A stretch of 64,000 nt of DNA. Source: Shimia sp040370365. GTDB taxonomy: Bacteria > Pseudomonadota > Alphaproteobacteria > Rhodobacterales > Rhodobacteraceae. Positions within the stretch are counted from its first letter, which is position 1; each line of letters begins with the position of its first letter. Positions 46,061-54,869 of this stretch are shown in pieces. The translations under genes and the position numbers were made by a program. Location: the NCBI RefSeq assembly GCF_040370365.1, contig NZ_BAABWQ010000002.1:930001-994000 (forward strand), written 5' to 3'. The notes under the pieces are model-generated. The model ran no database searches. It saw nothing but the letters and a program-made list of their open reading frames with translations, and was not told the origin of the DNA.

Positions 46061-46115
46061 GACACATACTTTGACCTGTTAAAGCAGGCCAAACGCGATT
46101 TTTTTGGAGACTCCC

Positions 46116-46610
46116 ATGGCGGAAAACGAAAACGGTGCGGCCCAAGCGCCACAGCTGAAAATGAACGTGCTGACACAATTTGTGCGCGATATGTCGTTCG
46201 AGAATATCCTTGCGCAGAAAGGCTCTACGGGCAACCCACAGCCAGACGTTCAGGTTCAGGTGAACCTTGACGCCAAAAAGCGCAGCGCTGAGCACCAATT
46301 CGAAGTTTCCATGAAACTGAACATCACCGCCAAAAACAAAGACGACGGTGCAGAGATGTTCATTCTAGAACTGGACTACGCTGGCGTGTTCCACGTCGAA
46401 GGTGTGCCAGAAGATCAACTGCACCCGTTCTTGTTGATCGAATGCCCACGCATGCTGTTCCCGTTTGTACGCCGCATCGTGTCTGACGTGACACGTGACG
46501 GTGGTTTCCCGCCGCTGAACTTGGAAACTATTGATTTTGTTGCATTGTACCGCGCCGAACTTGCTCGTCGCGCCCAAGAGCAAGGCGAACAACAGCCGCT
46601 CGCAAACTAA
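46116..46610 (+). CDS. secB: Protein-export chaperone SecB
   Basis: SecB is the tetrameric cytoplasmic chaperone that keeps precursor proteins unfolded and delivers them to SecA. The 164-residue length and segments such as YIKDMSFE-like FVRDMSFENIL and LLIECPRMLFPFVRRIVSDVTRDGGFPPL (key part CPRMLFPFVRRI) are diagnostic. The ATG at 46116 follows TTGGAGAC; an upstream in-frame TTG is rejected. A GC-rich imperfect hairpin at 46620-46646 lies between it and the convergent dnaQ gene. Confidence 0.97.
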   Translation: MAENENGAAQAPQLKMNVLTQFVRDMSFENILAQKGSTGNPQPDVQVQVNLDAKKRSAEHQFEVSMKLNITAKNKDDGAEMFILELDYAGVFHVEGVPEDQLHPFLLIECPRMLFPFVRRIVSDVTRDGGFPPLNLETIDFVALYRAELARRAQEQGEQQPLAN

Positions 46611-46619
46611 GACCATTGC

Positions 46620-46646
46620 GGCGCTGCCCTCCAAAGGGGCGGCGCC
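46620..46646. terminator. Imperfect hairpin between convergent secB and dnaQ
   Basis: GGCGC-T-GCCC pairs with GGGC-G-GCGCC around a short loop. It sits in the 44-bp gap between the two stop codons and could serve both strands. Neither side is followed by a T run, so factor-independent termination is doubtful. Confidence 0.3.
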
Positions 46647-46654
46647 AGCTCATG

Positions 46655-47392
46655 CTAGCCCAGCTTGGTCCACAGGGCATCTTCCCCCATTTTCTCTACG
46701 AATTTTTTGTGAGCCGCTTCTTCTTCTGCCGTCAATCGATTGGGGAGAGGCGAAGGACGCGCCGCAGGACGCCAATCTTCCTGCGCGGAGGCGCCGCCGA
46801 CACGACCTGCGCCACCAGAAGCCAACACCAGGTCTGGCTGACGCCCACCAATGAGCTCCAGATAGACTTCTGCTAGAATTTCAGAGTCCAACAAAGCACC
46901 GTGCAGCGTCCTGGCTGCGTTGTCGATCCCAAACCGTCGGCACAAAGCATCCAATGTTGCGGGAGAGCCCGGGAACTTTTTGCGCGCGATCTCCAATGTG
47001 TCCAAAGCGCGCTCCATCGGAATTTCTGGCAAGTTCATCCAGCGCAATTCCGCGTTCAGAAACTTCATGTCAAACTTGGCATTGTGGATGACAAGCTTGC
47101 TGTCAGTGCCGATGAAATCGAGAAACTTCTGACCAAAGGCCGAAAATTCCGGTTTGTCCTTTAGCGTGACTTCGCCCGGTTGCGCCTCTCGTGGCATCGC
47201 CAGCAAATCAGGTCCGATCCCATGCACGCCAAAAGCCTCTTCAGGCATATCACGCTTTGGGTTGATATAGACGTGAAACGTCTCCCCTGTCGGCAGGTGA
47301 TTGTACAGCTCCAGCGCACCAATCTCGACAATCCGGTCACCAGAAAACGGATCAAACCCAGTGGTTTCCGTATCAAGTACAATTTCACGCAT
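46655..47392 (-). CDS. dnaQ: DNA polymerase III epsilon subunit
   Basis: This 245-residue protein is the 3'-5' proofreading exonuclease of the replicative polymerase. It has the DEDDh motifs: ExoI VLDTETTGFDP at the N-terminus, ExoII HNAKFDMKFLN mid-domain, and ExoIII HGALLDSEILAEVY with His and Asp. The C-terminal tail after about 190 would bind the alpha subunit. It overlaps the coaE 3' end by eight bases and is the last gene of maf-aroE-coaE-dnaQ, transcribed away from the presumed origin. Confidence 0.97.
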   Translation of the reverse strand: MREIVLDTETTGFDPFSGDRIVEIGALELYNHLPTGETFHVYINPKRDMPEEAFGVHGIGPDLLAMPREAQPGEVTLKDKPEFSAFGQKFLDFIGTDSKLVIHNAKFDMKFLNAELRWMNLPEIPMERALDTLEIARKKFPGSPATLDALCRRFGIDNAARTLHGALLDSEILAEVYLELIGGRQPDLVLASGGAGRVGGASAQEDWRPAARPSPLPNRLTAEEEAAHKKFVEKMGEDALWTKLG

Positions 47393-47978
47393 GATCCAGC
47401 TGTCCCCTGATGGTGGTCACAATCTTCTCCACCTGTGTGCGTGCGTGGTCAAGTGTGTCAGTGAAGACAACATAATCTGCACGCGCCGCCTTTTCGTCGT
47501 TCGGCATCTGTTTGGCCCGAATATGGTCAAACTGCGCTTCCGTCATCGTTCCTCGTTCCAGAACACGATCTCGCTGGATTTGAGGTGAAACAGAGACACA
47601 TACCACGGCGTCCATTGTGGTGTTCCCACCAGTTTCAAACAGCAAAGGAATGTCAAAAACCAAGATATCCGCAGTTGCTGCCTCCACAAAAGCTGCACGA
47701 TCTTTGGCGACTAGCGGATGAACAACCTGCTCAACGGTCTTGAGAACCGCCGGATCCCGCCCGATCAACTGCTTTAGTTTGTCTCGAGACACCGCTTGAT
47801 CCACCACGACCTCCGGCAACATAGCCTGCATCGCGTCTACTGCTGCACCGCCCTTTGAATAAAGCCGATGCACAGCCGCATCCGCATCCCAAACCGCACA
47901 CCCCAAGTCTGCAAACATCTTGGCCGTCGTGGATTTACCCATGCCAATGGAGCCAGTGAGCCCAAGCCTAAAGCTCAT
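47385..47978 (-). CDS. coaE: Dephospho-CoA kinase
   Basis: CoaE phosphorylates the 3'-hydroxyl of dephospho-CoA, the last step of coenzyme A synthesis. The 197-residue P-loop kinase has Walker A GSIGMGKST at residues about 10-18 and the CoA-domain segment VWDADAAVHRLY. DIPLLFETGG matches the family's lid region. The start overlaps the aroE stop by four bases. Confidence 0.96.
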   Translation of the reverse strand: MSFRLGLTGSIGMGKSTTAKMFADLGCAVWDADAAVHRLYSKGGAAVDAMQAMLPEVVVDQAVSRDKLKQLIGRDPAVLKTVEQVVHPLVAKDRAAFVEAATADILVFDIPLLFETGGNTTMDAVVCVSVSPQIQRDRVLERGTMTEAQFDHIRAKQMPNDEKAARADYVVFTDTLDHARTQVEKIVTTIRGQLDHA

Positions 47979-48808
47979 CCCAACACAACCCGACGTGTGG
48001 TGTCATCCACCACCGGACGCCGGCCAAACCATCGCTCAAACCCTGGAACCGCCTGATGCAACAACATCCCAAGGCCATCTACTGTGACACAGCCTGCCTC
48101 TTGGGCGGTCCGCAGGAAATTTGTCGTCAGTGGGGTGTACACCAAATCGGTGACAAGCGTTTCTTTGCGCAACCCATCCATGGGCACCCGCAATTCTGAT
48201 TTACCCGTCATCCCTAGTGAAGTTGTGTTCACCAGCGTAGCCGCCTCTTCAAGAATGTTTCCTGCCTGCACCCATTCCATCACCTTCACCCGGGCGCCAA
48301 AATCTTTACGCAGATTATCGGCGCGCACCCGTGTGCGATTGGTCAGCAAGATCTCCGGCGCGCCCGCATCCAAAAGGGATGCCACCACTGCGCGCGCCGC
48401 GCCACCAGCGCCCAACACAACAGCAGGCCCAGACGCCGCATCCCAGTTCGGCGCACCTTGTCGCAGGTTTTCAATAAACCCGTAACCATCTGTATTATCA
48501 CCCATAATGCTGCCATCATTGCGGAAAATGATTGTATTCACCGCCCCAATCAACGTGGCACGATCGGTGATCTGATCGACAAATTGCAAAATGCGTTCTT
48601 TGTGCGGGAGTGTCACATTGCACCCAACAAATCCCATTTTCGGCATCGCCTTAAGCACATCTCCAAGCGCATCAGCTTCAACCTCGATCGGCACGTAGTG
48701 TCCAGCAATGCCATATGTTTTTAGCCAATGACCATGCACCAGAGGCGATTTAGAATGAGCGATCGGGTTCCCAATCACCCCAGCCAAAGGAATAGACGGC
48801 AGCGTCAT
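47975..48808 (-). CDS. aroE: Shikimate dehydrogenase (NADP+)
   Basis: AroE reduces 3-dehydroshikimate to shikimate in aromatic amino-acid synthesis. The 277-residue protein has the substrate-binding SKSPLVHGHWL segment, the catalytic Lys in NVTLPHKERIL, and the NADP Rossmann motif GAGGAARAVV. The C-terminal GLGMLLHQAVPGFE is also typical. It overlaps both maf and coaE by four bases. Confidence 0.97.
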   Translation of the reverse strand: MTLPSIPLAGVIGNPIAHSKSPLVHGHWLKTYGIAGHYVPIEVEADALGDVLKAMPKMGFVGCNVTLPHKERILQFVDQITDRATLIGAVNTIIFRNDGSIMGDNTDGYGFIENLRQGAPNWDAASGPAVVLGAGGAARAVVASLLDAGAPEILLTNRTRVRADNLRKDFGARVKVMEWVQAGNILEEAATLVNTTSLGMTGKSELRVPMDGLRKETLVTDLVYTPLTTNFLRTAQEAGCVTVDGLGMLLHQAVPGFERWFGRRPVVDDTTRRVVLG

Positions 48809-49404
48809 GTTGGCAGTTCTCCCCGCAATGTCAGATACGACAATATTTCTACAAGCGGCATGCCAAGCACAGTGAAGTAATCTCCATCCACCTTCTCAAA
48901 AAGCCGCACACCTTCTTCTTCCAACTTATAGCCGCCAACTGAATGACGAATGCTTTCAAAGTTGCGCTCAAGGTAGTCATCTAGAAAGGCGTTGCTGAAT
49001 TGACGCATGAACAGCCGCACCACACCAACAAACCGCCACAATGGTTCACCGTCCTGATAAATCACCGCAGCTGACAACAACATGTGACGATTGCCACGCA
49101 ACAACATCAGCTGATTGCGCGCATCCTCGATGCTATCAGGCTTGGAAAAAATTGTACCCTGAAAATCAAGAACCTGATCACATCCAAGCACCAGCGCTTC
49201 GGGACGTTTCAAACTGACCTTGCGCGCTTTGGATTCGGCCAAAGCGTCAGCAACATCTCGTGGTGTTGCGCCCTCCGCCTGCAAAGAACGGCGGATCATC
49301 TCTTCATCCACACGAGCATTAACGATTTCGTAACCAACATTTGCGTTTAGTAGCAACTGAGCGCGTATCTCGGAGCCTGACGCAAGGATCAAGGGAGCGG
49401 GCAT
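48805..49404 (-). CDS. maf: Maf family nucleotide pyrophosphatase
   Basis: Maf proteins hydrolyse modified or canonical nucleoside triphosphates to monophosphates and are linked to septum control. The 199-residue protein starts with LASGSEIRAQLL, the family phosphate-binding signature. The conserved ESKAR(K) and LGCDQVLDF stretches are present, with the Cys-Asp variant that is common in alphaproteobacteria. Its start codon overlaps a one-mismatch DnaA box (49404-49412), at the left edge of the presumed origin. It leads the maf-aroE-coaE-dnaQ operon. Confidence 0.95.
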   Translation of the reverse strand: MPAPLILASGSEIRAQLLLNANVGYEIVNARVDEEMIRRSLQAEGATPRDVADALAESKARKVSLKRPEALVLGCDQVLDFQGTIFSKPDSIEDARNQLMLLRGNRHMLLSAAVIYQDGEPLWRFVGVVRLFMRQFSNAFLDDYLERNFESIRHSVGGYKLEEEGVRLFEKVDGDYFTVLGMPLVEILSYLTLRGELPT

Positions 49405-49412
49405 GTGGATAG
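49404..49412 (-). promoter_or_regulatory. DnaA box, one mismatch
   Basis: The minus strand reads CTATCCACA, eight of nine matches to TTATCCACA. It abuts the maf start codon. Confidence 0.5.
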
Positions 49413-49586
49413 TTCCGTGGAGAAGGGCAGGGACATCTTTGGAGTCCTTTCTGGAAACTTATGCGGAAATTTGCAAGCTGGGGAAACATCTCCCCCTTCC
49501 AAGGAAATCTCCCGTTTTCCTACACCGTGGATGAGGACAACTTTTCCTGTGGGAGGAATCACCCGGATACAAGACCATCCTCACCT

Positions 49587-49595
49587 TTATCCACA
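49587..49595 (+). promoter_or_regulatory. Perfect DnaA box
   Basis: TTATCCACA matches the DnaA consensus at all nine positions. It is the best box in the maf-hemJ gap. Confidence 0.75.
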
Positions 49596-49633
49596 GTCAT
49601 CCGCTTGTCATATTTCGCTCAACCCTATGGAAA

Positions 49634-49650
49634 TATTAACAACTATTAAC
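49634..49650. repeat. Pair of TATTAAC repeats at 10-bp spacing
   Basis: TATTAAC occurs at 49634-49640 and 49644-49650, so the copies fall on the same helix face. They resemble CtrA half-sites (TTAA), but the inner spacing is six rather than seven bases. Confidence 0.6.
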
Positions 49651-49693
49651 TTTTGCTCAAATTTCCTAAAATGGTAGGGGGTATCTATCCCCT

Positions 49694-49702
49694 TGTGGGT
49701 AA
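49694..49702 (-). promoter_or_regulatory. DnaA box, one mismatch
   Basis: The minus strand reads TTACCCACA, eight of nine matches to the consensus. It lies 17 bases from the next box, in opposite orientation. Confidence 0.5.
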
Positions 49703-49719
49703 AGGTTGGGGGAAATCAA

Positions 49720-49728
49720 TAATCCACA
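49720..49728 (+). promoter_or_regulatory. DnaA box, one mismatch
   Basis: TAATCCACA differs from the consensus at one position. It stands about 35 bases before the AT-rich stretch. Confidence 0.5.
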
Positions 49729-49830
49729 GATTTTGCGCTTCCTACAAAATCATCATCCTTTTCTATATATATTTATTTATTTAGAGAGGCTCAGACCGAA
49801 CAGGTCATTCAATCCGAGGTTCCATCTGAC

Positions 49831-50280
49831 ATGGGTTACTTTCTCGTCGATATTTACCCCTATGTTCTGTCCTTTCATATTATGGCTGTGATCAGCTGGA
49901 TGGCGGGGCTCTTCTATCTTCCAAGGCTGTTCGTCTATCACGCTGAGCGCGCTGAGAATGGGGACCAGCTCGACGAAACTCTGAAAATCATGGAATACAA
50001 GCTTCAGCGCTACATCATGGCACCCGCAAGCATCGCTGCGTGGATTGCCGGCCTGACTTTGGTCTTTACCCCTGGTGTTGTCGATTGGTCAGCAGTTTGG
50101 CCTTACACCAAAGCAATCGCAGTGATTTGCATGACAAGCTTTGATCATTTTCTCTTGCAGATGCGTAAGAAATTTGACCGCAATGAAAACACTCTCACAG
50201 GCCGCCAATATCGGATGCTCAACGAGGTTCCAACGGTTCTAATGGTGATCATTGTTGTATCTGTGGTCGTCAAATTCTGA
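49831..50280 (+). CDS. hemJ: Protoporphyrinogen IX oxidase HemJ
   Basis: HemJ is the membrane-bound heme-containing oxidase that converts protoporphyrinogen IX to protoporphyrin IX in many proteobacteria. The 149-residue protein has four hydrophobic segments, with the conserved early histidine in LSFHIMAVISWMAGLFYLPRL (key part SFHIMAVISW) and the conserved lysine/arginine-rich segment MEYKLQRYIM. It is the first gene to the right of the presumed origin and is oriented away from it. GAGG lies about 13 bases upstream of the ATG. Confidence 0.92.
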   Translation: MGYFLVDIYPYVLSFHIMAVISWMAGLFYLPRLFVYHAERAENGDQLDETLKIMEYKLQRYIMAPASIAAWIAGLTLVFTPGVVDWSAVWPYTKAIAVICMTSFDHFLLQMRKKFDRNENTLTGRQYRMLNEVPTVLMVIIVVSVVVKF

Positions 50281-50285
50281 GGGGT

Positions 50286-50314
50286 TTGACTCCGCGACGT
50301 CCTTTGCTTAGAAA
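50286..50314 (+). promoter_or_regulatory. Candidate promoter of rho
   Basis: TTGACT (50286-50291) and TAGAAA (50309-50314) are separated by 17 bases, just after the hemJ stop. A transcript starting near 50321 would have an 80-base leader with a small hairpin at 50369-50387 (CTGCCC/GGGCAG) shortly before the rho start codon. Rho genes are often autoregulated through their leader, but no direct evidence is visible here. Confidence 0.4.
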
Positions 50315-50401
50315 TACTGTCAACTGGCCCGTCCGGGCTAAGTGTCTTCCAAACATAGAGTACATGACCTGCCCCACGTTCGGGCAGTACAGGATATTTT
50401 C

Positions 50402-51673
<1,272 letters not shown>

Positions 51674-51684
51674 AGGGATCTGTG

Positions 51685-52983
51685 ATGGCCTACGTGGCTG
51701 ACACAATTTTCGCTCTTGCAACGGCCCCCGGTAAAGCGGGGGTCGCTGTCGTTCGTGTGTCTGGAAGCCGGGTGGCTGAGGTGGGCAGGGCGCTCTTTGG
51801 TGATCTGCCAAAGCCCCGCTTCGCTGCACTCAAACTTCTGAAAGATCGTGAAGGCCGCCGTCTGGATCAGGCACTTGCGCTCTACTTCCCGCAGAATAAC
51901 AGCTTTACTGGCGAAGAGGTTTTGGAACTTCACCTGCACGGTTCCACAGCTGTGGTAAATGCAGTGTTGCGAGTGCTGTCGGAAATGCAGGGTCTTCGCC
52001 TGGCTGAGGCTGGTGAATTTACCCGCCGTGCGTTGGAGAATGGGTGTCTGGATTTGGCTCAGGTCGAAGGCTTGGCCGATTTGATCGATGCAGAAACAGA
52101 AGCACAACGGCGTCAGGCCCTGCGCGTCCTGTCCGGTGACCTCGGAAATCTTGCAGGAAAGTGGCGCACGGATCTCATCCGAGCAGCAGCTTTGATTGAG
52201 GCCACCATCGACTTTGTAGACGAAGACGTGCCCGTTGATGTGACGCCAGAGGTTACCAACTTGCTCACTGAGGTACGTGCTGAGCTTGACCGTGAAATTG
52301 TCGGCGTTGAGAGCGCTGAACGCATTCGGTCTGGGTTCGAAGTCGCCATCCTTGGGGCGCCCAACGTTGGAAAGTCCACTCTGCTTAATGCGCTCGCAGG
52401 GCGCGAGGCTGCGATCACCTCCGAATATGCTGGCACCACGCGCGATGTCATCGAAGTCCGGATGGAACTCAACGGACTTCCTGTCACCTTGCTTGATACT
52501 GCAGGGCTGCGTGAAACTGATGACCACGTCGAAGGTATCGGTATCCAACGCGCCCGTGAACGGGCAGAGGCCGCAGATTTACGCGTGTTTTTGTTTGCGG
52601 ATGGGGAAGTCCCGGATTTTGTTCCTATGAAGAATGATGTGATCCGTTCGGCCAAAGCGGATACTTTGGATGATCCGAAGGATGCGATCTCTGGGAAGAC
52701 AGGTCTTGGCGTGTCTGAGCTTGTGTCAGAAATCACAGACAAGCTGTCCCAACAGGCTGGCCGATCTGGAACGGCGACCAGAGAGCGCCACCGCATCGCG
52801 ATGATCCGTGCTTCAGAATCTTTGGATGCGGCGCGTGCGATTCTCGCCTTGGGTCCCGACAGCTATGATATTGGTGCCGAAGAACTGCGCACTGCGATTC
52901 GTGCTCTTGATTCCATTGTGGGTCATGTCGATGTAGAGAACCTGCTGGACGAAATCTTTTCGAGCTTTTGCATCGGTAAATAG
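51685..52983 (+). CDS. mnmE: tRNA modification GTPase MnmE
   Basis: MnmE (TrmE) forms a complex with MnmG that adds the carboxymethylaminomethyl group to wobble uridine 34 of certain tRNAs. The 432-residue protein has the N-terminal tetrahydrofolate-binding domain (DTIFALATAPGKAGVAVVRVSG), a helical domain, and an inserted G domain with G1 GAPNVGKST near residue 223 and DTAGLRETDD. The C-terminal CIGK carries the catalytic cysteine. The ATG at 51685 follows AAAGGGA. It is 23 bases before mnmG. Confidence 0.97.
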   Translation: MAYVADTIFALATAPGKAGVAVVRVSGSRVAEVGRALFGDLPKPRFAALKLLKDREGRRLDQALALYFPQNNSFTGEEVLELHLHGSTAVVNAVLRVLSEMQGLRLAEAGEFTRRALENGCLDLAQVEGLADLIDAETEAQRRQALRVLSGDLGNLAGKWRTDLIRAAALIEATIDFVDEDVPVDVTPEVTNLLTEVRAELDREIVGVESAERIRSGFEVAILGAPNVGKSTLLNALAGREAAITSEYAGTTRDVIEVRMELNGLPVTLLDTAGLRETDDHVEGIGIQRARERAEAADLRVFLFADGEVPDFVPMKNDVIRSAKADTLDDPKDAISGKTGLGVSELVSEITDKLSQQAGRSGTATRERHRIAMIRASESLDAARAILALGPDSYDIGAEELRTAIRALDSIVGHVDVENLLDEIFSSFCIGK

Positions 52984-52998
52984 ATCAAACTTTAGGAG

Positions 52999-53014
52999 TG
53001 TTTCACGTGAAACA
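52999..53014. promoter_or_regulatory. parS site overlapping the mnmG start codon
   Basis: TGTTTCACGTGAAACA is a perfect 16-bp palindrome identical to the consensus parS bound by ParB. The GTG start codon of mnmG (53007-53009) is in its right half, and AGGAG precedes it. ParB bound here would cover the mnmG translation start and about 3.4 kb separates it from the presumed origin. Confidence 0.95.
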
Positions 53015-54869
53015 TTTTGACGTCATTGTTGTGGGAGGCGGTCATGCCGGTGCAGATGCTGCTGCGGCCTCCGCACGTATGGGCGCTGCCACGGCTTTGG
53101 TGACGCTAAACAAGTCTGGTATTGGCGTGATGTCCTGTAACCCGGCGATTGGTGGGCTTGGCAAAGGCCATCTTGTTCGGGAGATTGACGCGCTTGATGG
53201 TGTCATGGGCAGGATCGCTGACAAAGCTGGCATTCAATTTCGTCTGTTGAACCGTCGCAAAGGTCCAGCAGTGCAGGGACCTCGTGCGCAATCAGATCGC
53301 AAAATCTATCGCACCGAGATGCTGGCTGAGATCGAAGCCACGCCCAACCTGACCATCATCGAAGGCGAAGCCACAGATTTTCGCATGGATGGACAGGCTG
53401 TCCGAGGTGTTATTCTGGCTGATGGATCAGAGGTCTCTGCCCACGCGGTTGTCCTAACCACAGGCACCTTCCTGCGCGGCATCATCCATATTGGCGACGT
53501 CTCTCATTCCGGCGGGCGTATGGGTGACAATGCCTCGGTGAAACTGGCAGAGCGCATCGACAGCTTTGACCTTCCTCTGGGTCGGCTTAAAACAGGCACC
53601 CCGCCGCGCTTGAACGGGAAGACCATCAAATGGGATTTGCTCGACAGCCAACCAGGTGATGACATGCCGGTGATGTTCTCGTTTTTGAACACCCGACCGT
53701 TTGCACGACAGGTGGCCTGTGGCATCACCCATACCAATTCCAAAACACATGACATCATACGCGAGAATCTCGAACGCTCTGCGATGTACGGTGGACACAT
53801 CGAAGGTGTTGGGCCCCGCTATTGCCCCTCGATCGAAGACAAGATTGTGCGGTTTGCTGATAAAGACTCCCATCAAGTGTTCTTGGAGCCCGAGGGTCTT
53901 GATGATGACACCGTCTACCCCAACGGCATTTCGACATCTTTGCCTGTCGATGTGCAGGAGGCCTATGTGCGCTCAATCTATGCGCTGGAAGATGTTGAAA
54001 TTCTTCAGCCGGGCTACGCCATCGAATATGACTATATCGATCCGCGCGCATTGAATGCCGACTTGGGCGTTAAAAATGTGCCGGGTCTGTATTTGGCGGG
54101 CCAAATCAATGGCACCACAGGCTACGAAGAAGCCGCAGCACAGGGCCTCGTCGCCGGCCTGAACGCGGCGTTGTCTGCCCAAGGTAAGGACCCACACCAC
54201 TTCAGCCGATCAGACAGCTACATTGGTGTGATGGTCGATGACCTGATTACTCGCGGCGTGACAGAACCTTACCGTATGTTCACTTCGCGGGCCGAGTTCC
54301 GGTTGTCTTTGCGTGCAGATAACGCAGATCAACGTCTGACGCCGATCGGAATGGATCTAGGTCTCGTTGGTGAGAACCGTAGAACTGTCTTTGGCAACAA
54401 ACTCGAAAAGCTGATATCGGGAAAATCTGTTCTTGAGGAGCGGGGCTTCACCCCAAAGGAAATCAATGCGGCGGGTATTGCCGTCAACCAAGATGGAAAC
54501 CGCCGTACCGCATTTCAGGTGTTGGCGTTTCAGGAGGTCCAGTTCTCGGACATCTCGCCTCTGGACCCAAGGTTTTCTACCATTGACCCTGAAATTCAGG
54601 AACAGCTGGAACGTGATGCGCTATATGCGAACTACATTGAGCGTCAAAAGCGAGATGTGGAGGCCATGCGCCGTGATGAAACGCAAATCATTCCCTCCAG
54701 TTTTGATTTTGATGTGATCGAAGGTCTCAGCAATGAACTCAAGTCCAAGCTCAATGCGGTGCGCCCATCCAATTTGGGGCAGGCGGGTCGCATAGACGGC
54801 ATGACTCCTGCGGCACTCACCTTGCTTCTGGCCAAGCTGCGTCAGGCTCAACGAGCGAAGTCAGCCTGA
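53007..54869 (+). CDS. mnmG: tRNA uridine-5-carboxymethylaminomethyl modification enzyme MnmG
   Basis: MnmG (GidA) is the FAD- and NADH-using partner of MnmE in wobble-uridine modification. The 620-residue protein opens with the FAD dinucleotide motif VVGGGHAGADAAAASARMG, then the NPAIGGLGKGHLVREIDAL signature, and the GYEEAAAQGLVAGLNAA region. The GTG at 53007 (MKHFDVIVV) is chosen because AGGAG lies eight bases upstream; a GTG nine bases earlier is possible. The start codon lies inside a perfect parS site. The stop overlaps the rsmG start by one base (TGATG). Confidence 0.97.
   Translation: MKHFDVIVVGGGHAGADAAAASARMGAATALVTLNKSGIGVMSCNPAIGGLGKGHLVREIDALDGVMGRIADKAGIQFRLLNRRKGPAVQGPRAQSDRKIYRTEMLAEIEATPNLTIIEGEATDFRMDGQAVRGVILADGSEVSAHAVVLTTGTFLRGIIHIGDVSHSGGRMGDNASVKLAERIDSFDLPLGRLKTGTPPRLNGKTIKWDLLDSQPGDDMPVMFSFLNTRPFARQVACGITHTNSKTHDIIRENLERSAMYGGHIEGVGPRYCPSIEDKIVRFADKDSHQVFLEPEGLDDDTVYPNGISTSLPVDVQEAYVRSIYALEDVEILQPGYAIEYDYIDPRALNADLGVKNVPGLYLAGQINGTTGYEEAAAQGLVAGLNAALSAQGKDPHHFSRSDSYIGVMVDDLITRGVTEPYRMFTSRAEFRLSLRADNADQRLTPIGMDLGLVGENRRTVFGNKLEKLISGKSVLEERGFTPKEINAAGIAVNQDGNRRTAFQVLAFQEVQFSDISPLDPRFSTIDPEIQEQLERDALYANYIERQKRDVEAMRRDETQIIPSSFDFDVIEGLSNELKSKLNAVRPSNLGQAGRIDGMTPAALTLLLAKLRQAQRAKSA

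Larger units (their letters stand above)
49405..49830. other. Candidate chromosomal replication origin (oriC)
   Basis: This 426-bp gap between divergent maf and hemJ contains no credible gene. It has one perfect DnaA box, a one-mismatch box at its left edge and two more inside, in both orientations. A T/A-only stretch at 49765-49783 could unwind. Two TATTAAC heptamers are spaced exactly 10 bp apart, and there are two GANTC (CcrM) sites (49442-49446 and 49556-49560). Genes run away from it on both sides. It lies 3.5-5.5 kb from two parS sites and 6 kb from parAB. In alphaproteobacteria oriC commonly lies between the maf-side cluster and the heme/rho/mnm/par side. The call combines these signs; replication itself was not tested. 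Confidence 0.75.

Noticed and set aside
49526..49534. Further DnaA-like box (minus strand TCATCCACG)
   Set aside because: It has two mismatches to TTATCCACA and was not counted with the stronger sites.
49637..49649. CtrA binding site (TTAA-N7-TTAA) in the presumed origin
   Set aside because: The spacing between the two TTAA elements is six, so the consensus is not met. Kept only as a phased repeat.
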